Shown here piece after piece: positions 31,934-42,334 of a DNA stretch of 64,000 bases. The notes below the pieces were generated by a model. That model was not told the DNA's origin, made no database searches, and saw only the letters and a list, made by a program, of their open reading frames with translations. Made by a program: the position numbers and the translations under genes. Position 1 is the stretch's first letter; the number at the start of each line of letters is the position of its first letter. This DNA is from Geomonas agri (lineage in GTDB: Bacteria; Desulfobacterota; Desulfuromonadia; Geobacterales; Geobacteraceae), in assembly GCF_020179605.1 (NCBI RefSeq), contig NZ_JAINZO010000002.1, forward strand, positions 1,612,001 through 1,676,000, read 5' to 3'.

Positions 31934-33445
31934 CTATTTGTTGTTGTTCAGCTTGATTTCCTGCACCTTTCCGAACACAGAAAGCGGCTGGTCGAACTTC
32001 TTTTCGTCCCCGACCACGACCAGTTTCATCGCGTCGGGACGCAGGTATTGCTTGGCCACACGCAGCACGTCGGCGCGGGTGACGCGGGCGATGTTGTCCC
32101 GGTAGTTTTCCAGGTACCCCTTGGGATAGCCGTAGAACTCCAGGCGCGCCTGCTGCGCAACCACCGAACTGCTCTTCTCGAAGGCGAAGATGAAGGAGTT
32201 GATGATGGATTCCTTGGCCAGTTGCAGCTCCGCCTCGGAGACCTCGGCCTGGGTCATGCCGGTGATGATCGACTCCAGCAGCCTAATGGTGCGCGCGGTC
32301 GATTCCACCTTGGTCTCGGTCTCGGCGATGAATGGCCCCTTGAAGCGCCGCCCCGGGTCGAAGTAGGCGTCCACGTTGTAGGCGAGCCCCTGGTTGGATC
32401 GGATCTCTTGGGTGAGCCGGGAGGTGAAGCCGCCGCCGAGGATGTAATCCATCACCTTGATGGCGTACAGGTCCGGGTTGTTTTTGTCGATGCCGAGGTG
32501 TCCCATGCGGATTACCGACTGGTTCACCTCTTTTTGCACGTGCAGCACCGCCGGGGTCATCTCCTCGTTCGGTTTGGGCACCACCGGGAAGGCGGCGCTC
32601 TGGTTGGGCCAGCCGCCGAAGAGCGCCTCCAGCTTCTTGAGCAGTTCCGCCCGGTCGAAATCACCGGAAACGGCCAGGATCATGTTGGCCGGGTAGAAGT
32701 AGCGCTTGTGGAAGGCAATCAGGTCGTCGCGGGTGATGGCGTTCACCGTTGCGACGGTCGGAATGCGCCCGAGCGGGTGGCCGGCGTATATGACACGGGT
32801 CAGCTCACGCCCGGCAACCGCTTTCGGGTCGTCGTTCTGGCGCCTGATCCCCTCGATGGCGTGGCTCTTGGCGAGCTCGAAACGAGCCGGGGCGAAGGCC
32901 GGTTCCCGGACCACCTCTGCAAAGAGCGTGAGAGTGCGGTCCAGGTTCTTCGACAGCGTGGCGAAGGAGACGCTGGCGTTGTCGGAGTTCATGCCCGACT
33001 CGATGGAGGAGGCCATGAACTCCAGCTCCCGGTCCAGCTTTTCCGGCGGGGTCTTCAAGGTACCGCCGCTTCTCAGTGTGGCGCCGGTAAGGGCCGCGAG
33101 TCCTACCTTCGCGTCCGGTTCGTAAAGGCTCCCCACGTTCAGGTAGCTGGTCAGGTTCACGATCGGCAGCTCGCGGTCCTGCAGGAGGTACACGACCATG
33201 CCGTTTTTCAGTTGCACGCGCTCGGTCTTCGGGGCCTGGAACTTGAGCTGCGGGAAGGTCATGGTGCGCGGGTTCGCGGGCGCGGCTGCCTGCTGCACTC
33301 CCGATATTGCGTCACGCTTGGCTGCCGCTATGGCACTGGACCTGAAGGCGTAGGCCTCGGGAATACCGACGGCGAGCAGGAACGCGAACATGGCCAGACG
33401 GGCCAGGACAGATGTGCTGAACAAGCGCTTGCTGATTGAAATCAT
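31934..33445 (-). CDS. M16-family zinc peptidase-like subunit without catalytic motif
   Basis: The 503-residue protein has a signal peptide (about 1-32) and the two-domain M16 (pitrilysin/MPP) fold: LKNGMVVYLLQDRELPIVNLT, GHLGIDKNNPDLYAIKVMDYILGGGFTSRL. In the place of the zinc motif HxxEH (as in GLAHLLEH of the neighbour) it has GLAALTGA, so it cannot bind catalytic zinc. This matches the non-catalytic partner of heterodimeric M16 enzymes, like MPP-alpha or the second protein of the bacterial pairs. Its ATG is 3 bases after the stop of the catalytic partner. It probably supplies the glycine-rich loop that holds the substrate peptide. Location should be periplasmic. Confidence 0.87.
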   Translation of the reverse strand: MISISKRLFSTSVLARLAMFAFLLAVGIPEAYAFRSSAIAAAKRDAISGVQQAAAPANPRTMTFPQLKFQAPKTERVQLKNGMVVYLLQDRELPIVNLTSYLNVGSLYEPDAKVGLAALTGATLRSGGTLKTPPEKLDRELEFMASSIESGMNSDNASVSFATLSKNLDRTLTLFAEVVREPAFAPARFELAKSHAIEGIRRQNDDPKAVAGRELTRVIYAGHPLGRIPTVATVNAITRDDLIAFHKRYFYPANMILAVSGDFDRAELLKKLEALFGGWPNQSAAFPVVPKPNEEMTPAVLHVQKEVNQSVIRMGHLGIDKNNPDLYAIKVMDYILGGGFTSRLTQEIRSNQGLAYNVDAYFDPGRRFKGPFIAETETKVESTARTIRLLESIITGMTQAEVSEAELQLAKESIINSFIFAFEKSSSVVAQQARLEFYGYPKGYLENYRDNIARVTRADVLRVAKQYLRPDAMKLVVVGDEKKFDQPLSVFGKVQEIKLNNNK

Positions 33446-33448
33446 TGC

Positions 33449-34939
33449 TTACTGTCCCCCTTCAGCCTTGGTGAGGTAGCCGACGTTGCGGTTCTGGCGC
33501 GTGAAGTACTGCTTGGCCACGCGCATCACGTCCTCGGGCGTGATCTTGGCCACCTTCTGGCGGTGTTCGATCAGGTACCGCCACGTGCCCGCGATCGCCT
33601 CGTATTCGGTGAGATTGCGGGCGAGGCCGCCGTTGGAGGCCATCTGGCGGGACTCCTCGAACTCGAGCTGGTTCAGGATCTGCTGCAGCTCCTCGTGCGT
33701 CATCGGCTCGGTCTTCAGGCGCTCCAGTTCTTGGTAGATCGCCTGCTCCACCTCGGCCACCGTGTGCGGCGCGCGCGGGGTCGCGTTGATGATGAAGAGG
33801 TTGGGGTAGCGGCTCCCCGGTGCCCCGAAGGAGGAGACCGAGGTGACCAGCTTCTGCTCCAGGACCAGCTTCTTGTACAGCCGCGAGGTGCGGCCGTTGG
33901 TGAGCAGCATATCGATGACGTCGAAGACGTAGTCGTCGGGCGCGGGAAGGGTCGGCTTGTGGTAGCCGATCATCAGCTCGGGCTCGGCGTCGCCGATCAC
34001 CTCGGTCCGCTTCTCGCCGGCCTGCTCGGGCTCGGTAACCGCCACCGGCGGCACCGGGGTCCCCGGCTTGATATCGCCGAAGTACCTATCCACCAGGGCG
34101 ATGGTCTTCTGCGGATCGATGTCCCCGACGATGGCCACGATGGCGTTGTTAGGGGCATAGTACTTGTGCAGGAAGTTTTCGGCCTTGGTCCTGGTCAGGT
34201 TCTCGATGTCGGACATCCAGCCGATGGTGGGCTGGCCGTTGGGGTGCGCGTTGAAGGCGTCGGCGAGGAAGGTCTCCCAGAGTTTCCCTTCCGGCTCCGC
34301 GTCGTAGGAGCGACGGCGCTCCTCCATGACCACGTTGCGCTCGGTGTAAAACTCGCGGAGCACCGCGTTCTGCATCCGGTCCGACTCGATGGCCGCCCAG
34401 AGCTCCAGCTTGTTGGCCGGGATGTTGATCAGGTAGGTGGTGCCGTCCTTGCTGGTGAAGGCGTTGTAGCCGGAGCCGCCGTTACGCGAGTAGATGTCGG
34501 CGAACTCCTCTTTCACCACGTACTTTTCCGCCTCCTTCTCCAGGGCGGCCAGTTCCGCGCTCAGTTTCTCGATCACCTTGGGATCAGCCTGTTCGCGCTT
34601 GATCTTCTCGGCTATGAGCTTTTGTGCGGTCGCCTCGATCTTGTCCAGAATCGGTTTCTCGGCGGCGTAGTCCCTGGTGCCCAGGGTCTTGGTCCCCTTG
34701 AAGAGCATGTGCTCCAGGAGATGGGCGAGCCCCCGCTCGTCGCTGCGTTCATCCACGCTTCCTACCTTGAAGCGGATCCAGGCCGCTACGGTGGGTGAGT
34801 TGTGGCGCTCAACCATCAAAAGCTTCATCCCGTTTTTCAGGGTGTGCTCTTGCACCCGTTCGGCCAGTCCTTGGGCAAAGCAGGTGGCGGCGTTGACCAG
34901 GATGGCAAGGGCGACAACGCATCTTGCTACTGACTTCAT
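33449..34939 (-). CDS. M16-family zinc peptidase, catalytic subunit
   Basis: This 496-residue protein has a signal peptide (about 1-22) and an intact zinc site: HLLEH in RGLAHLLEHMLFKG, and a downstream Glu in the segment YTERNVVMEERRRS. An insertion of about 50 charged residues (EKPILDKIEATAQKLIAEKIK and onwards) separates the HLLEH helix from the NAFTSKDGTTY region; it looks like a coiled coil and is frequent in the proteobacterial secreted branch. It is encoded first in an operon with the inactive subunit and the RCKP peptide. The substrate is unknown; periplasmic peptide turnover is likely. A sigma-70 promoter candidate lies at 34980-35008. Confidence 0.9.
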   Translation of the reverse strand: MKSVARCVVALAILVNAATCFAQGLAERVQEHTLKNGMKLLMVERHNSPTVAAWIRFKVGSVDERSDERGLAHLLEHMLFKGTKTLGTRDYAAEKPILDKIEATAQKLIAEKIKREQADPKVIEKLSAELAALEKEAEKYVVKEEFADIYSRNGGSGYNAFTSKDGTTYLINIPANKLELWAAIESDRMQNAVLREFYTERNVVMEERRRSYDAEPEGKLWETFLADAFNAHPNGQPTIGWMSDIENLTRTKAENFLHKYYAPNNAIVAIVGDIDPQKTIALVDRYFGDIKPGTPVPPVAVTEPEQAGEKRTEVIGDAEPELMIGYHKPTLPAPDDYVFDVIDMLLTNGRTSRLYKKLVLEQKLVTSVSSFGAPGSRYPNLFIINATPRAPHTVAEVEQAIYQELERLKTEPMTHEELQQILNQLEFEESRQMASNGGLARNLTEYEAIAGTWRYLIEHRQKVAKITPEDVMRVAKQYFTRQNRNVGYLTKAEGGQ

Positions 34940-34979
34940 GACTACCTCGGCTCGGTGATTTTAATGTGAAGCGAGAAAA

Positions 34980-35008
34980 AAGATAACATTTGTCCTGTTG
35001 AAGCGCAA
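34980..35008 (-). promoter_or_regulatory. Possible sigma-70 promoter of the M16 operon
   Basis: On the minus strand TTGCGC (35003-35008), 17 bases, TATCTT (34980-34985). It lies between the lon terminator and the M16 start codon. Confidence 0.4.
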
Positions 35009-35021
35009 GGGGCTTGCAGAC

Positions 35022-35053
35022 AAGAAATCCCGCGGGAGGTGCTCCCGCGGGAT
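35022..35053 (-). terminator. Rho-independent terminator of lon
   Basis: ATCCCGCGGGAG (35027-35038) pairs with CTCCCGCGGGAT (35042-35053); on the minus strand TTTCTTG follows. It is 34 bases after the lon stop. Confidence 0.8.
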
Positions 35054-35087
35054 GGGGTGCGGCGCAAGGTGGTAATTGGACGACAGT

Positions 35088-37406
<2,319 letters not shown>

Positions 37407-37492
37407 GGCAGTATTTCCAGATACTTGGGTTGAGGGCGCGAATTTAAAAAGATTACTGGAGAAGCGCCCCCTGTCAACCCGGAACTGCCTGT

Positions 37493-39436
37493 TTAGATGG
37501 CCTCCCACGCCTCGTACAGTGCGGCGATTTCGGTGCTCAACTGGGCGTGACGTTCACCGGCGACGCGGGCCGCCTCGTGGTTGGCGAAGAATTCCGGGGC
37601 CGCCATTTCCTCCTCCAGCTTGGCGAGTTCCCCCTCCTTGACGCCGATCTTCTCTTCGATCTCGGAGAGTTTCCGTTCGCGGGCGCGCTCCTCCTTCTGG
37701 CGCTGCTTGTCCAACTCGCGCTGCTGCTGGCGGGACAGGCGCTGGTCCGGTTGTTCTTCAGCCGGCGCGGCCGCTTTTTCCTCACCCTTGGCGGGGGTGA
37801 GCCGTCCCAAGCCGTCCTGCCCCGGTGCTCCGGCAGCTCCTGCGGTCTTCTCCAGGTAGTATTCGTAGTCGCCGTAGAAGCTCTCCAGCTTGCCGCCGCC
37901 GACCTCGACCACCCGGGTGGCCAGACCGTCGATGAAATGCCGGTCGTGCGAGACGAAGACTACGGTGCCACCGAAGGTCTTGAGTGCCTCGAGGAGTACG
38001 TCCTTGCTGAAAAGGTCGAGGTGGTTGGTGGGCTCGTCCATCAACAGCAGGTTGGTGGGGCGCAGCAAAAGCTTGGCGAGCGCCAGGCGGTTTCTCTCGC
38101 CGCCGGAGAGGACGCCGACCTTTTTGTGGATGTCGTCGCCGGAGAAGAGGAAGGCACCCAGGATGTCGCGGAGTTGCGGCACCATGTCGTAGGGAGCGTC
38201 CGCCAGCAGTTCGTCGTACACCGAGCGGGACGCGTCCAGTTCCTGGGCCTGGTCCTGGGCGAAATAGTCCTTGATGACGTTGTGCCCGTCCTTGACGGTA
38301 CCGGAGGTGACGTCGGCGTTGGCCAGGACGCGCATCAGGGTCGATTTGCCCGCGCCGTTGTGTCCGACCAGGGCGATCCTCTCGCCGCTCTCCACGGTTA
38401 GATCGACCTGGTTTAGCACCACGTTGCTGCCGTAGGCCTTGACCACGCCGGTAAGCTCCATCACTGTCTTTCCGCTCTTGGGCGCGGAGGGGAAGCGGAA
38501 GTGGATCTTCTTGCGCTCCGGCGGGAGCACGATGCGCTCGATCTTTTCCAGCTGCTTGATGCGCGACTGTACCATGGCGGCCTTGTCGGCCTTGTAGCGG
38601 AAGCGGGAGATGAAGTCTTCCATCTTCTCCACTTCCTCGTCCTGGCGCCGCTTGGCGTCGCGCAGGGCTGAGACCCGCTCTTCGCGTTGCACCAGGTAGT
38701 TGCTGTAGTTGCAGTGGTAGTCGGTGATGGCGTGGTTCCAGACCTCGGCAATGCGGGAGCAGACCTGGTCCAGGAAGAAGCGGTCGTGGGAAACGAGCAT
38801 CACGGAGTAGGGGTACCCCTGGAGGTAGCCTTCCAGCCAGTTGCGGGCCTCGATGTCCAGGTGGTTGGTCGGTTCGTCCAAAAGGAGCACGTTCGGTTTT
38901 TTTAGAAGCAGTTTGGCGAGGGCGATGCGCATCTGCCAACCGCCGGAGAACTCGCCGCACTCCTTCTCCCAATCGGCGGGGGAGAAGCCGAGACCGGTGA
39001 GGACGTTGCCTACCTCGCTCTCCATGGCGTAGCCACCCTTGAGGCGGAACTCCTCCTGGAGGTGACCGAAGCGGTCCAGGAGCTGGTCGTGGCCCGGCGC
39101 GTCGTGCGGTTCGTGCTCCAGCCGGGACGTCAGTTCCGCGATCTCCCGCTCGATGTCCTGCAGCTCGGACAGTGCCGTCATCACCTCCGCGAAGAGCGGC
39201 TGGCCCTTGGCGACGATGCCATCCTGAGGCAGGTAGCCGACCGTGCCGCCGCGGGTGATCTGGATCTCGCCGCTGCTGCTCTCGACCTCGCCGGCAATGA
39301 TGCGCATGAGCGTCGACTTGCCGGCGCCGTTTTCGCCGACGAGGCCCACGCGCTCGCCCTTTTTCAGGTGCCAGTTGATCTCGGTGAAAAGCGGTTTGCC
39401 CGCAAAGTCCTTGGAGAGTTTCTTCAGGTGCAGCAT
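37493..39436 (-). CDS. ABC-F family ATPase (translation factor type)
   Basis: The 647-residue protein has two fused ABC ATPase domains with complete motifs: Walker [10 protein letters not shown] and GHNGAGKST, signatures FSGGWQMR and LSGGERNR, Walker [12 protein letters not shown] and [11 protein letters not shown]. There is no membrane domain. The linker between the domains is the long charged helical arm typical of ABC-F proteins, and a C-terminal coiled coil (about 570-640, rich in Glu/Lys/Arg) resembles that of Uup or YheS. ABC-F proteins act in the E site of the ribosome to rescue or tune translation (family knowledge). Which subfamily it is cannot be fixed by eye. It is 56 bases downstream of a large hairpin region and has no partner gene. 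Confidence 0.9.
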   Translation of the reverse strand: MLHLKKLSKDFAGKPLFTEINWHLKKGERVGLVGENGAGKSTLMRIIAGEVESSSGEIQITRGGTVGYLPQDGIVAKGQPLFAEVMTALSELQDIEREIAELTSRLEHEPHDAPGHDQLLDRFGHLQEEFRLKGGYAMESEVGNVLTGLGFSPADWEKECGEFSGGWQMRIALAKLLLKKPNVLLLDEPTNHLDIEARNWLEGYLQGYPYSVMLVSHDRFFLDQVCSRIAEVWNHAITDYHCNYSNYLVQREERVSALRDAKRRQDEEVEKMEDFISRFRYKADKAAMVQSRIKQLEKIERIVLPPERKKIHFRFPSAPKSGKTVMELTGVVKAYGSNVVLNQVDLTVESGERIALVGHNGAGKSTLMRVLANADVTSGTVKDGHNVIKDYFAQDQAQELDASRSVYDELLADAPYDMVPQLRDILGAFLFSGDDIHKKVGVLSGGERNRLALAKLLLRPTNLLLMDEPTNHLDLFSKDVLLEALKTFGGTVVFVSHDRHFIDGLATRVVEVGGGKLESFYGDYEYYLEKTAGAAGAPGQDGLGRLTPAKGEEKAAAPAEEQPDQRLSRQQQRELDKQRQKEERARERKLSEIEEKIGVKEGELAKLEEEMAAPEFFANHEAARVAGERHAQLSTEIAALYEAWEAI

Positions 39437-39464
39437 CAGTCTTCCTTCCTTCTAAAAACCGTCA

Positions 39465-39549
39465 GCCACGGAGAAAATCTGAGGAGATCTCAGAAAGACA
39501 AAAGAAGAGTCTTTCGGTTTCTCCGAAGTTCTCAGATTTTCTCCGTGGC
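39465..39549. repeat. Long inverted repeat with perfect 19-bp arms
   Basis: GCCACGGAGAAAATCTGAG (39465-39483) and its exact complement CTCAGATTTTCTCCGTGGC (39531-39549) enclose 47 bases, within which AAAGAC/GTCTTT can form a second stem. The unit lies between the ABC-F and HNH genes. It has no T run, so it is not a plain terminator, and it resembles a small dispersed palindromic element. Confidence 0.8.
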
Positions 39550-39562
39550 CAATGGTTTGGGT

Positions 39563-39895
39563 TTACTTTTTGTCCTTCCCCTCGAGGTAATCCGCGAGGA
39601 TGGTACGGCTGTGTTCGTCGTCGTGACAGTAGACGCAGAGGTTTTCCCAGTTACTGCCGTCGGGCGGATTGTAGTTGTGGTTGCCGTCTTTGTGGTGCAC
39701 GGTCAACAGGTGCAGGTTGGCAAGCTCGAACTCCCGCCCGCACTTGGCGCAGATCCAGCCATGCATCTTGAGAGATTTCTCCCGGTAATTCTCGGGACGC
39801 TGCTGCTCACCACGCATCTTGCGCACCAGTTCGTCTATCTCCTCGGCGCTCTTGGGCGGGACGTTCCTAGGACCGCGCGGACGAAATGCAGACAT
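39563..39895 (-). CDS. YajD-type HNH nuclease-like protein
   Basis: The 110-residue protein has the HNH zinc-finger layout: CAKCG, then HLLTVHHKDGNHNYNPPDGSN with the catalytic His pair, NLCVYCHDDEH. This arrangement is that of E. coli YajD. It has no signal peptide and no companion methylase or restriction subunit, so it is probably a housekeeping HNH protein of unknown role rather than part of a restriction system. It is preceded by GGAGGTTG and lies 11 bases downstream of the HD-domain gene, likely in one unit. Confidence 0.85.
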   Translation of the reverse strand: MSAFRPRGPRNVPPKSAEEIDELVRKMRGEQQRPENYREKSLKMHGWICAKCGREFELANLHLLTVHHKDGNHNYNPPDGSNWENLCVYCHDDEHSRTILADYLEGKDKK

Positions 39896-39906
39896 GGGGC
39901 AACCTC

Positions 39907-40482
39907 CTAAAGATTCCCTTTGAGCCCGATGGCCTCGGCCTCGGTCTTCATCCCCTCGATGGTGTCGGCGATCAATTCGTTCAACTCGACGCCCATCATG
40001 GCGGCACCCTTCTCGATGATGGAACGGTCGGCGCCGGCAGCGAATGCTTTATCTTTCCACTTCTTGGTGACGCTCTTTACGGGAAGGTCGAGGATGCTCT
40101 TTGAGGGGCGCACCAGCGCGGAGGCTGCCACCAGACCGGTCAGCTCGTCGATGGTGAACAGCGTCTTCTCCAGGTTGGTGAGCGGCTCAACGTCACTGCA
40201 GATTCCCCAGCCGTGGGAAACGACCGCGCGGATGTAGTCCTCCGGCCACCCGACGTTCTTCAGGATCTCCGGTGCCTTGTGGCAGTGTTCTTCCGGATGG
40301 CGCTCGTAGTCGATGTCATGTGCCAGGCCGATCAGGCCCCACATCTCTTCATCTTCGCCGTACTTCTTCGCCATGTGGCGCATCACTGCTTCCACCGCAA
40401 GCGAGTGTCTTCTCATCTGGTCGCTGGGCAGGTATTCCTCGACAAGTTTCCAGGTCGCTTCCCTGGTCGGTTTACTACTCAT
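39907..40482 (-). CDS. HD-domain phosphohydrolase-like protein
   Basis: This 191-residue protein starts at ATG 40482 (GGGAGG 9 bases upstream). It has the HD superfamily motif set: H in RRHSLAVEAVM, HD in IGLAHDIDYERHPEEH, and a further Asp in TIDELTGL. Small stand-alone HD proteins of this type (about 190 residues, often called hydrolases or tRNA-nucleotidyltransferase-like HD proteins) are metal-dependent phosphohydrolases in general; the substrate is not known. It is the middle of three closely spaced minus-strand genes. Confidence 0.85.
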   Translation of the reverse strand: MSSKPTREATWKLVEEYLPSDQMRRHSLAVEAVMRHMAKKYGEDEEMWGLIGLAHDIDYERHPEEHCHKAPEILKNVGWPEDYIRAVVSHGWGICSDVEPLTNLEKTLFTIDELTGLVAASALVRPSKSILDLPVKSVTKKWKDKAFAAGADRSIIEKGAAMMGVELNELIADTIEGMKTEAEAIGLKGNL

Positions 40483-40552
40483 AAAAGCGTGCCTCCCTGA
40501 TGATTGGTCCAGCCTTGGGATCGTAGTCAAAACAGCCAACGATGTCAATTAG

Positions 40553-41053
40553 CTAAGCCTTGGGCTCCAAGCGTGCGATCTTCGGCTCGTGCCCCTTCTT
40601 GTACACCATCAGCGTCCGCTTGAAGCTGATCACGATGTCGCCGTTTTGGGTGAAGCCGGTGGTCTTGACCGTGACGATGCCAAGGTTCGGCCGCGACTTC
40701 GACTCTCTCTTTGCGAGCACCTCCGACTGGGAGTACAGGGTGTCCCCCTCGAAGAGCGGGTTGGGTAGGGTGACCTCGTCCCAGCCGAGGTTCGCGAAGA
40801 CGTTCTGGGAAATGTCCGTGACGCTTTGGCCGGTGACGATGGCCAGGGTGAGGGTGGAATCCACAAGCGGTTTGCCGAACTCGGTCTGCTCGGAGTAGTG
40901 TTGATCGAAGTGGATCGGCGCCGTGTTCTGGGTCAGCAGCGTGAACCAGATATTGTCCGTCTTGGTGATGGTGCGCCCCAGGGGGTGCGGATAGACGTCG
41001 CCTACCTCAAAATCCTCGAAGAACCTGCCGCGCCAACCTTCCTTGATTGCCAT
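40553..41053 (-). CDS. MaoC-like acyl-CoA dehydratase
   Basis: The 166-residue hot-dog-fold protein shows the MaoC hydratase pattern: FEDFEVGDVYPHPLGRTIT, then NTAPIHFDQHYSEQTEFGKP with the catalytic Asn/Asp/His segment, and VDSTLTLAIVTGQS. It is similar to beta-methylmalyl/mesaconyl-CoA hydratase-type proteins that act on (R)-hydroxyacyl-CoA. GGAGGTCG lies before the ATG. No other acyl-CoA gene is adjacent, so the substrate stays open. The scpB gene about 9.5 kb away is the only other CoA enzyme of this region. Confidence 0.87.
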   Translation of the reverse strand: MAIKEGWRGRFFEDFEVGDVYPHPLGRTITKTDNIWFTLLTQNTAPIHFDQHYSEQTEFGKPLVDSTLTLAIVTGQSVTDISQNVFANLGWDEVTLPNPLFEGDTLYSQSEVLAKRESKSRPNLGIVTVKTTGFTQNGDIVISFKRTLMVYKKGHEPKIARLEPKA

Positions 41054-41103
41054 CTCGACCTCCGGTTTCTCTGTAGTAGGAGCGGCGTCCGCCGCGGATC
41101 ATC

Positions 41104-42045
41104 TCAATCTGCTGCCGTCTGTGACCTCACGTAGAGGATCAGCCCGACTAGGGAAAGAGCTACGCCGACCATCCCCGCCGCACCCGGCCATGCTCCGCCC
41201 AGGAAAAGGATCTCGCCCAGCAACGAGAAGATCACCTCGGTTGATTGGGTGGCGTCAACGGCGGAAAGCTCGAAAGGCGTTGTAGCCAAGTGGCGCGCCT
41301 TATAAAAAAGTGTGGTGGCTATGACGCCGGAGAAGACGGCGACCACCGCCGTGTTGATCATCTGTCCTCCCGAAGGGGGAGGGGGCTGCACGCAGAGGGT
41401 CAGCACGATCCAGAACGGGATCGATCCAAGGACCATGATCAGCACCCGGGCCACGCTGTCTTCGAGAACCGCCGAGCTACTCTCCGGGATCCTGGCGATC
41501 CTGCCGTGGCGTGCCTCCCAGATCAACTGGTTCCCGAGCGGGTAGGCGAACGCCGCCACCAGCACGGGCACGACGCCCAGGATCGTTTCCCGCAGCGATG
41601 CCGCCGATGCTTGTTCGCAGGTGACCAGCACGATGCCGAGGAAGATGAGGGCGGTGAACATGATGCCGCGCATCGGCACCCGTTTGCCGAACAGCAGCAA
41701 TACCAGCGGCGTCGCAAGTATGGTGGACTGCCATGTGGTGGCCACGACCCAGCCGGGGGCGAAGGAGGAGCTGAAGGTAAGCAGCGAGTAGAAGACCCCG
41801 AATCCGATGCTGCCGGCCATGGTCCAGAAGCACCAGTTGTTGCGAAAAGCTATGAACACGGCTTTAAGCAGGCGGGACTTGCCGGCGAGCACCAACCACA
41901 GGCTCAGCATGAAAAACATGTAGAAGTAGCGCAGGCTGGCCGTCCAGATCCAGTGGCCGCCCTGCAGGCTCATGGCGCGGTTGAGGACGAAGGTGCTGCT
42001 GAAGAAGAGGGCCGAACAAATACCTATGAGAATTAGACGTGTCAT
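41104..42045 (-). CDS. DMT-superfamily transporter (EamA/multidrug-efflux type)
   Basis: The 313-residue integral membrane protein has ten predicted helices in two repeats of five, typical of the drug/metabolite transporter superfamily, with the conserved start GICSALFFSSTFVLNRAMS and WTASLRYFYMFFML. The second repeat ends with LGGAWPGAAGMVGVALSLVGLILYV. It resembles the putative multidrug-resistance efflux transporter group (PF13536). The substrate cannot be inferred. It is transcribed alone; the upstream gap 42046-42268 contains a palindrome (42095-42117) that may be an operator. Confidence 0.85.
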   Translation of the reverse strand: MTRLILIGICSALFFSSTFVLNRAMSLQGGHWIWTASLRYFYMFFMLSLWLVLAGKSRLLKAVFIAFRNNWCFWTMAGSIGFGVFYSLLTFSSSFAPGWVVATTWQSTILATPLVLLLFGKRVPMRGIMFTALIFLGIVLVTCEQASAASLRETILGVVPVLVAAFAYPLGNQLIWEARHGRIARIPESSSAVLEDSVARVLIMVLGSIPFWIVLTLCVQPPPPSGGQMINTAVVAVFSGVIATTLFYKARHLATTPFELSAVDATQSTEVIFSLLGEILFLGGAWPGAAGMVGVALSLVGLILYVRSQTAAD

Positions 42046-42258
42046 TAATACCCGAGATTCACGAGTTGTCCCTGCTTCTGGGTGGGCTAGATCTCTGTAT
42101 CTGAAATCGCCATACAGGTAAAGTGAAAACGATCCGCGCGGTATCCCGGCATCATCCTCTTGCCCCTGTCACAAGCTCCTGTTTGTCTGCCTGTGGTAAA
42201 CGCCACAAACTAGCGCAAACACAGGTGTGAGAGGCTTTCGCACTGGGGCCATTCTGCG

Positions 42259-42287
42259 TTGACAATAGTTGTCTATGATGATACTTT
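42259..42287 (+). promoter_or_regulatory. Sigma-70-type promoter of the TPR/repeat-domain gene
   Basis: TTGACA (42259-42264, perfect), 17 bases, TACTTT (42282-42287). Transcription would start near 42294, which rules out the in-frame start codons at 42269-42278. Confidence 0.55.
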
Positions 42288-42334
42288 CCGACACGTTCAA
42301 CGCTTTATACCTTATGCCCGGAAAGGTTCAACAC

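Noticed and set aside
31871-33439. 522-codon open frame antisense to the M16 subunit gene
   Set aside because: Composition (His, Arg, Val, Gly) is typical of a complementary frame; the opposite strand encodes a clear M16 protein.
39563-40482. HNH and HD proteins as part of a defence island
   Set aside because: Both are small housekeeping-type families with no partner genes of known defence systems nearby.
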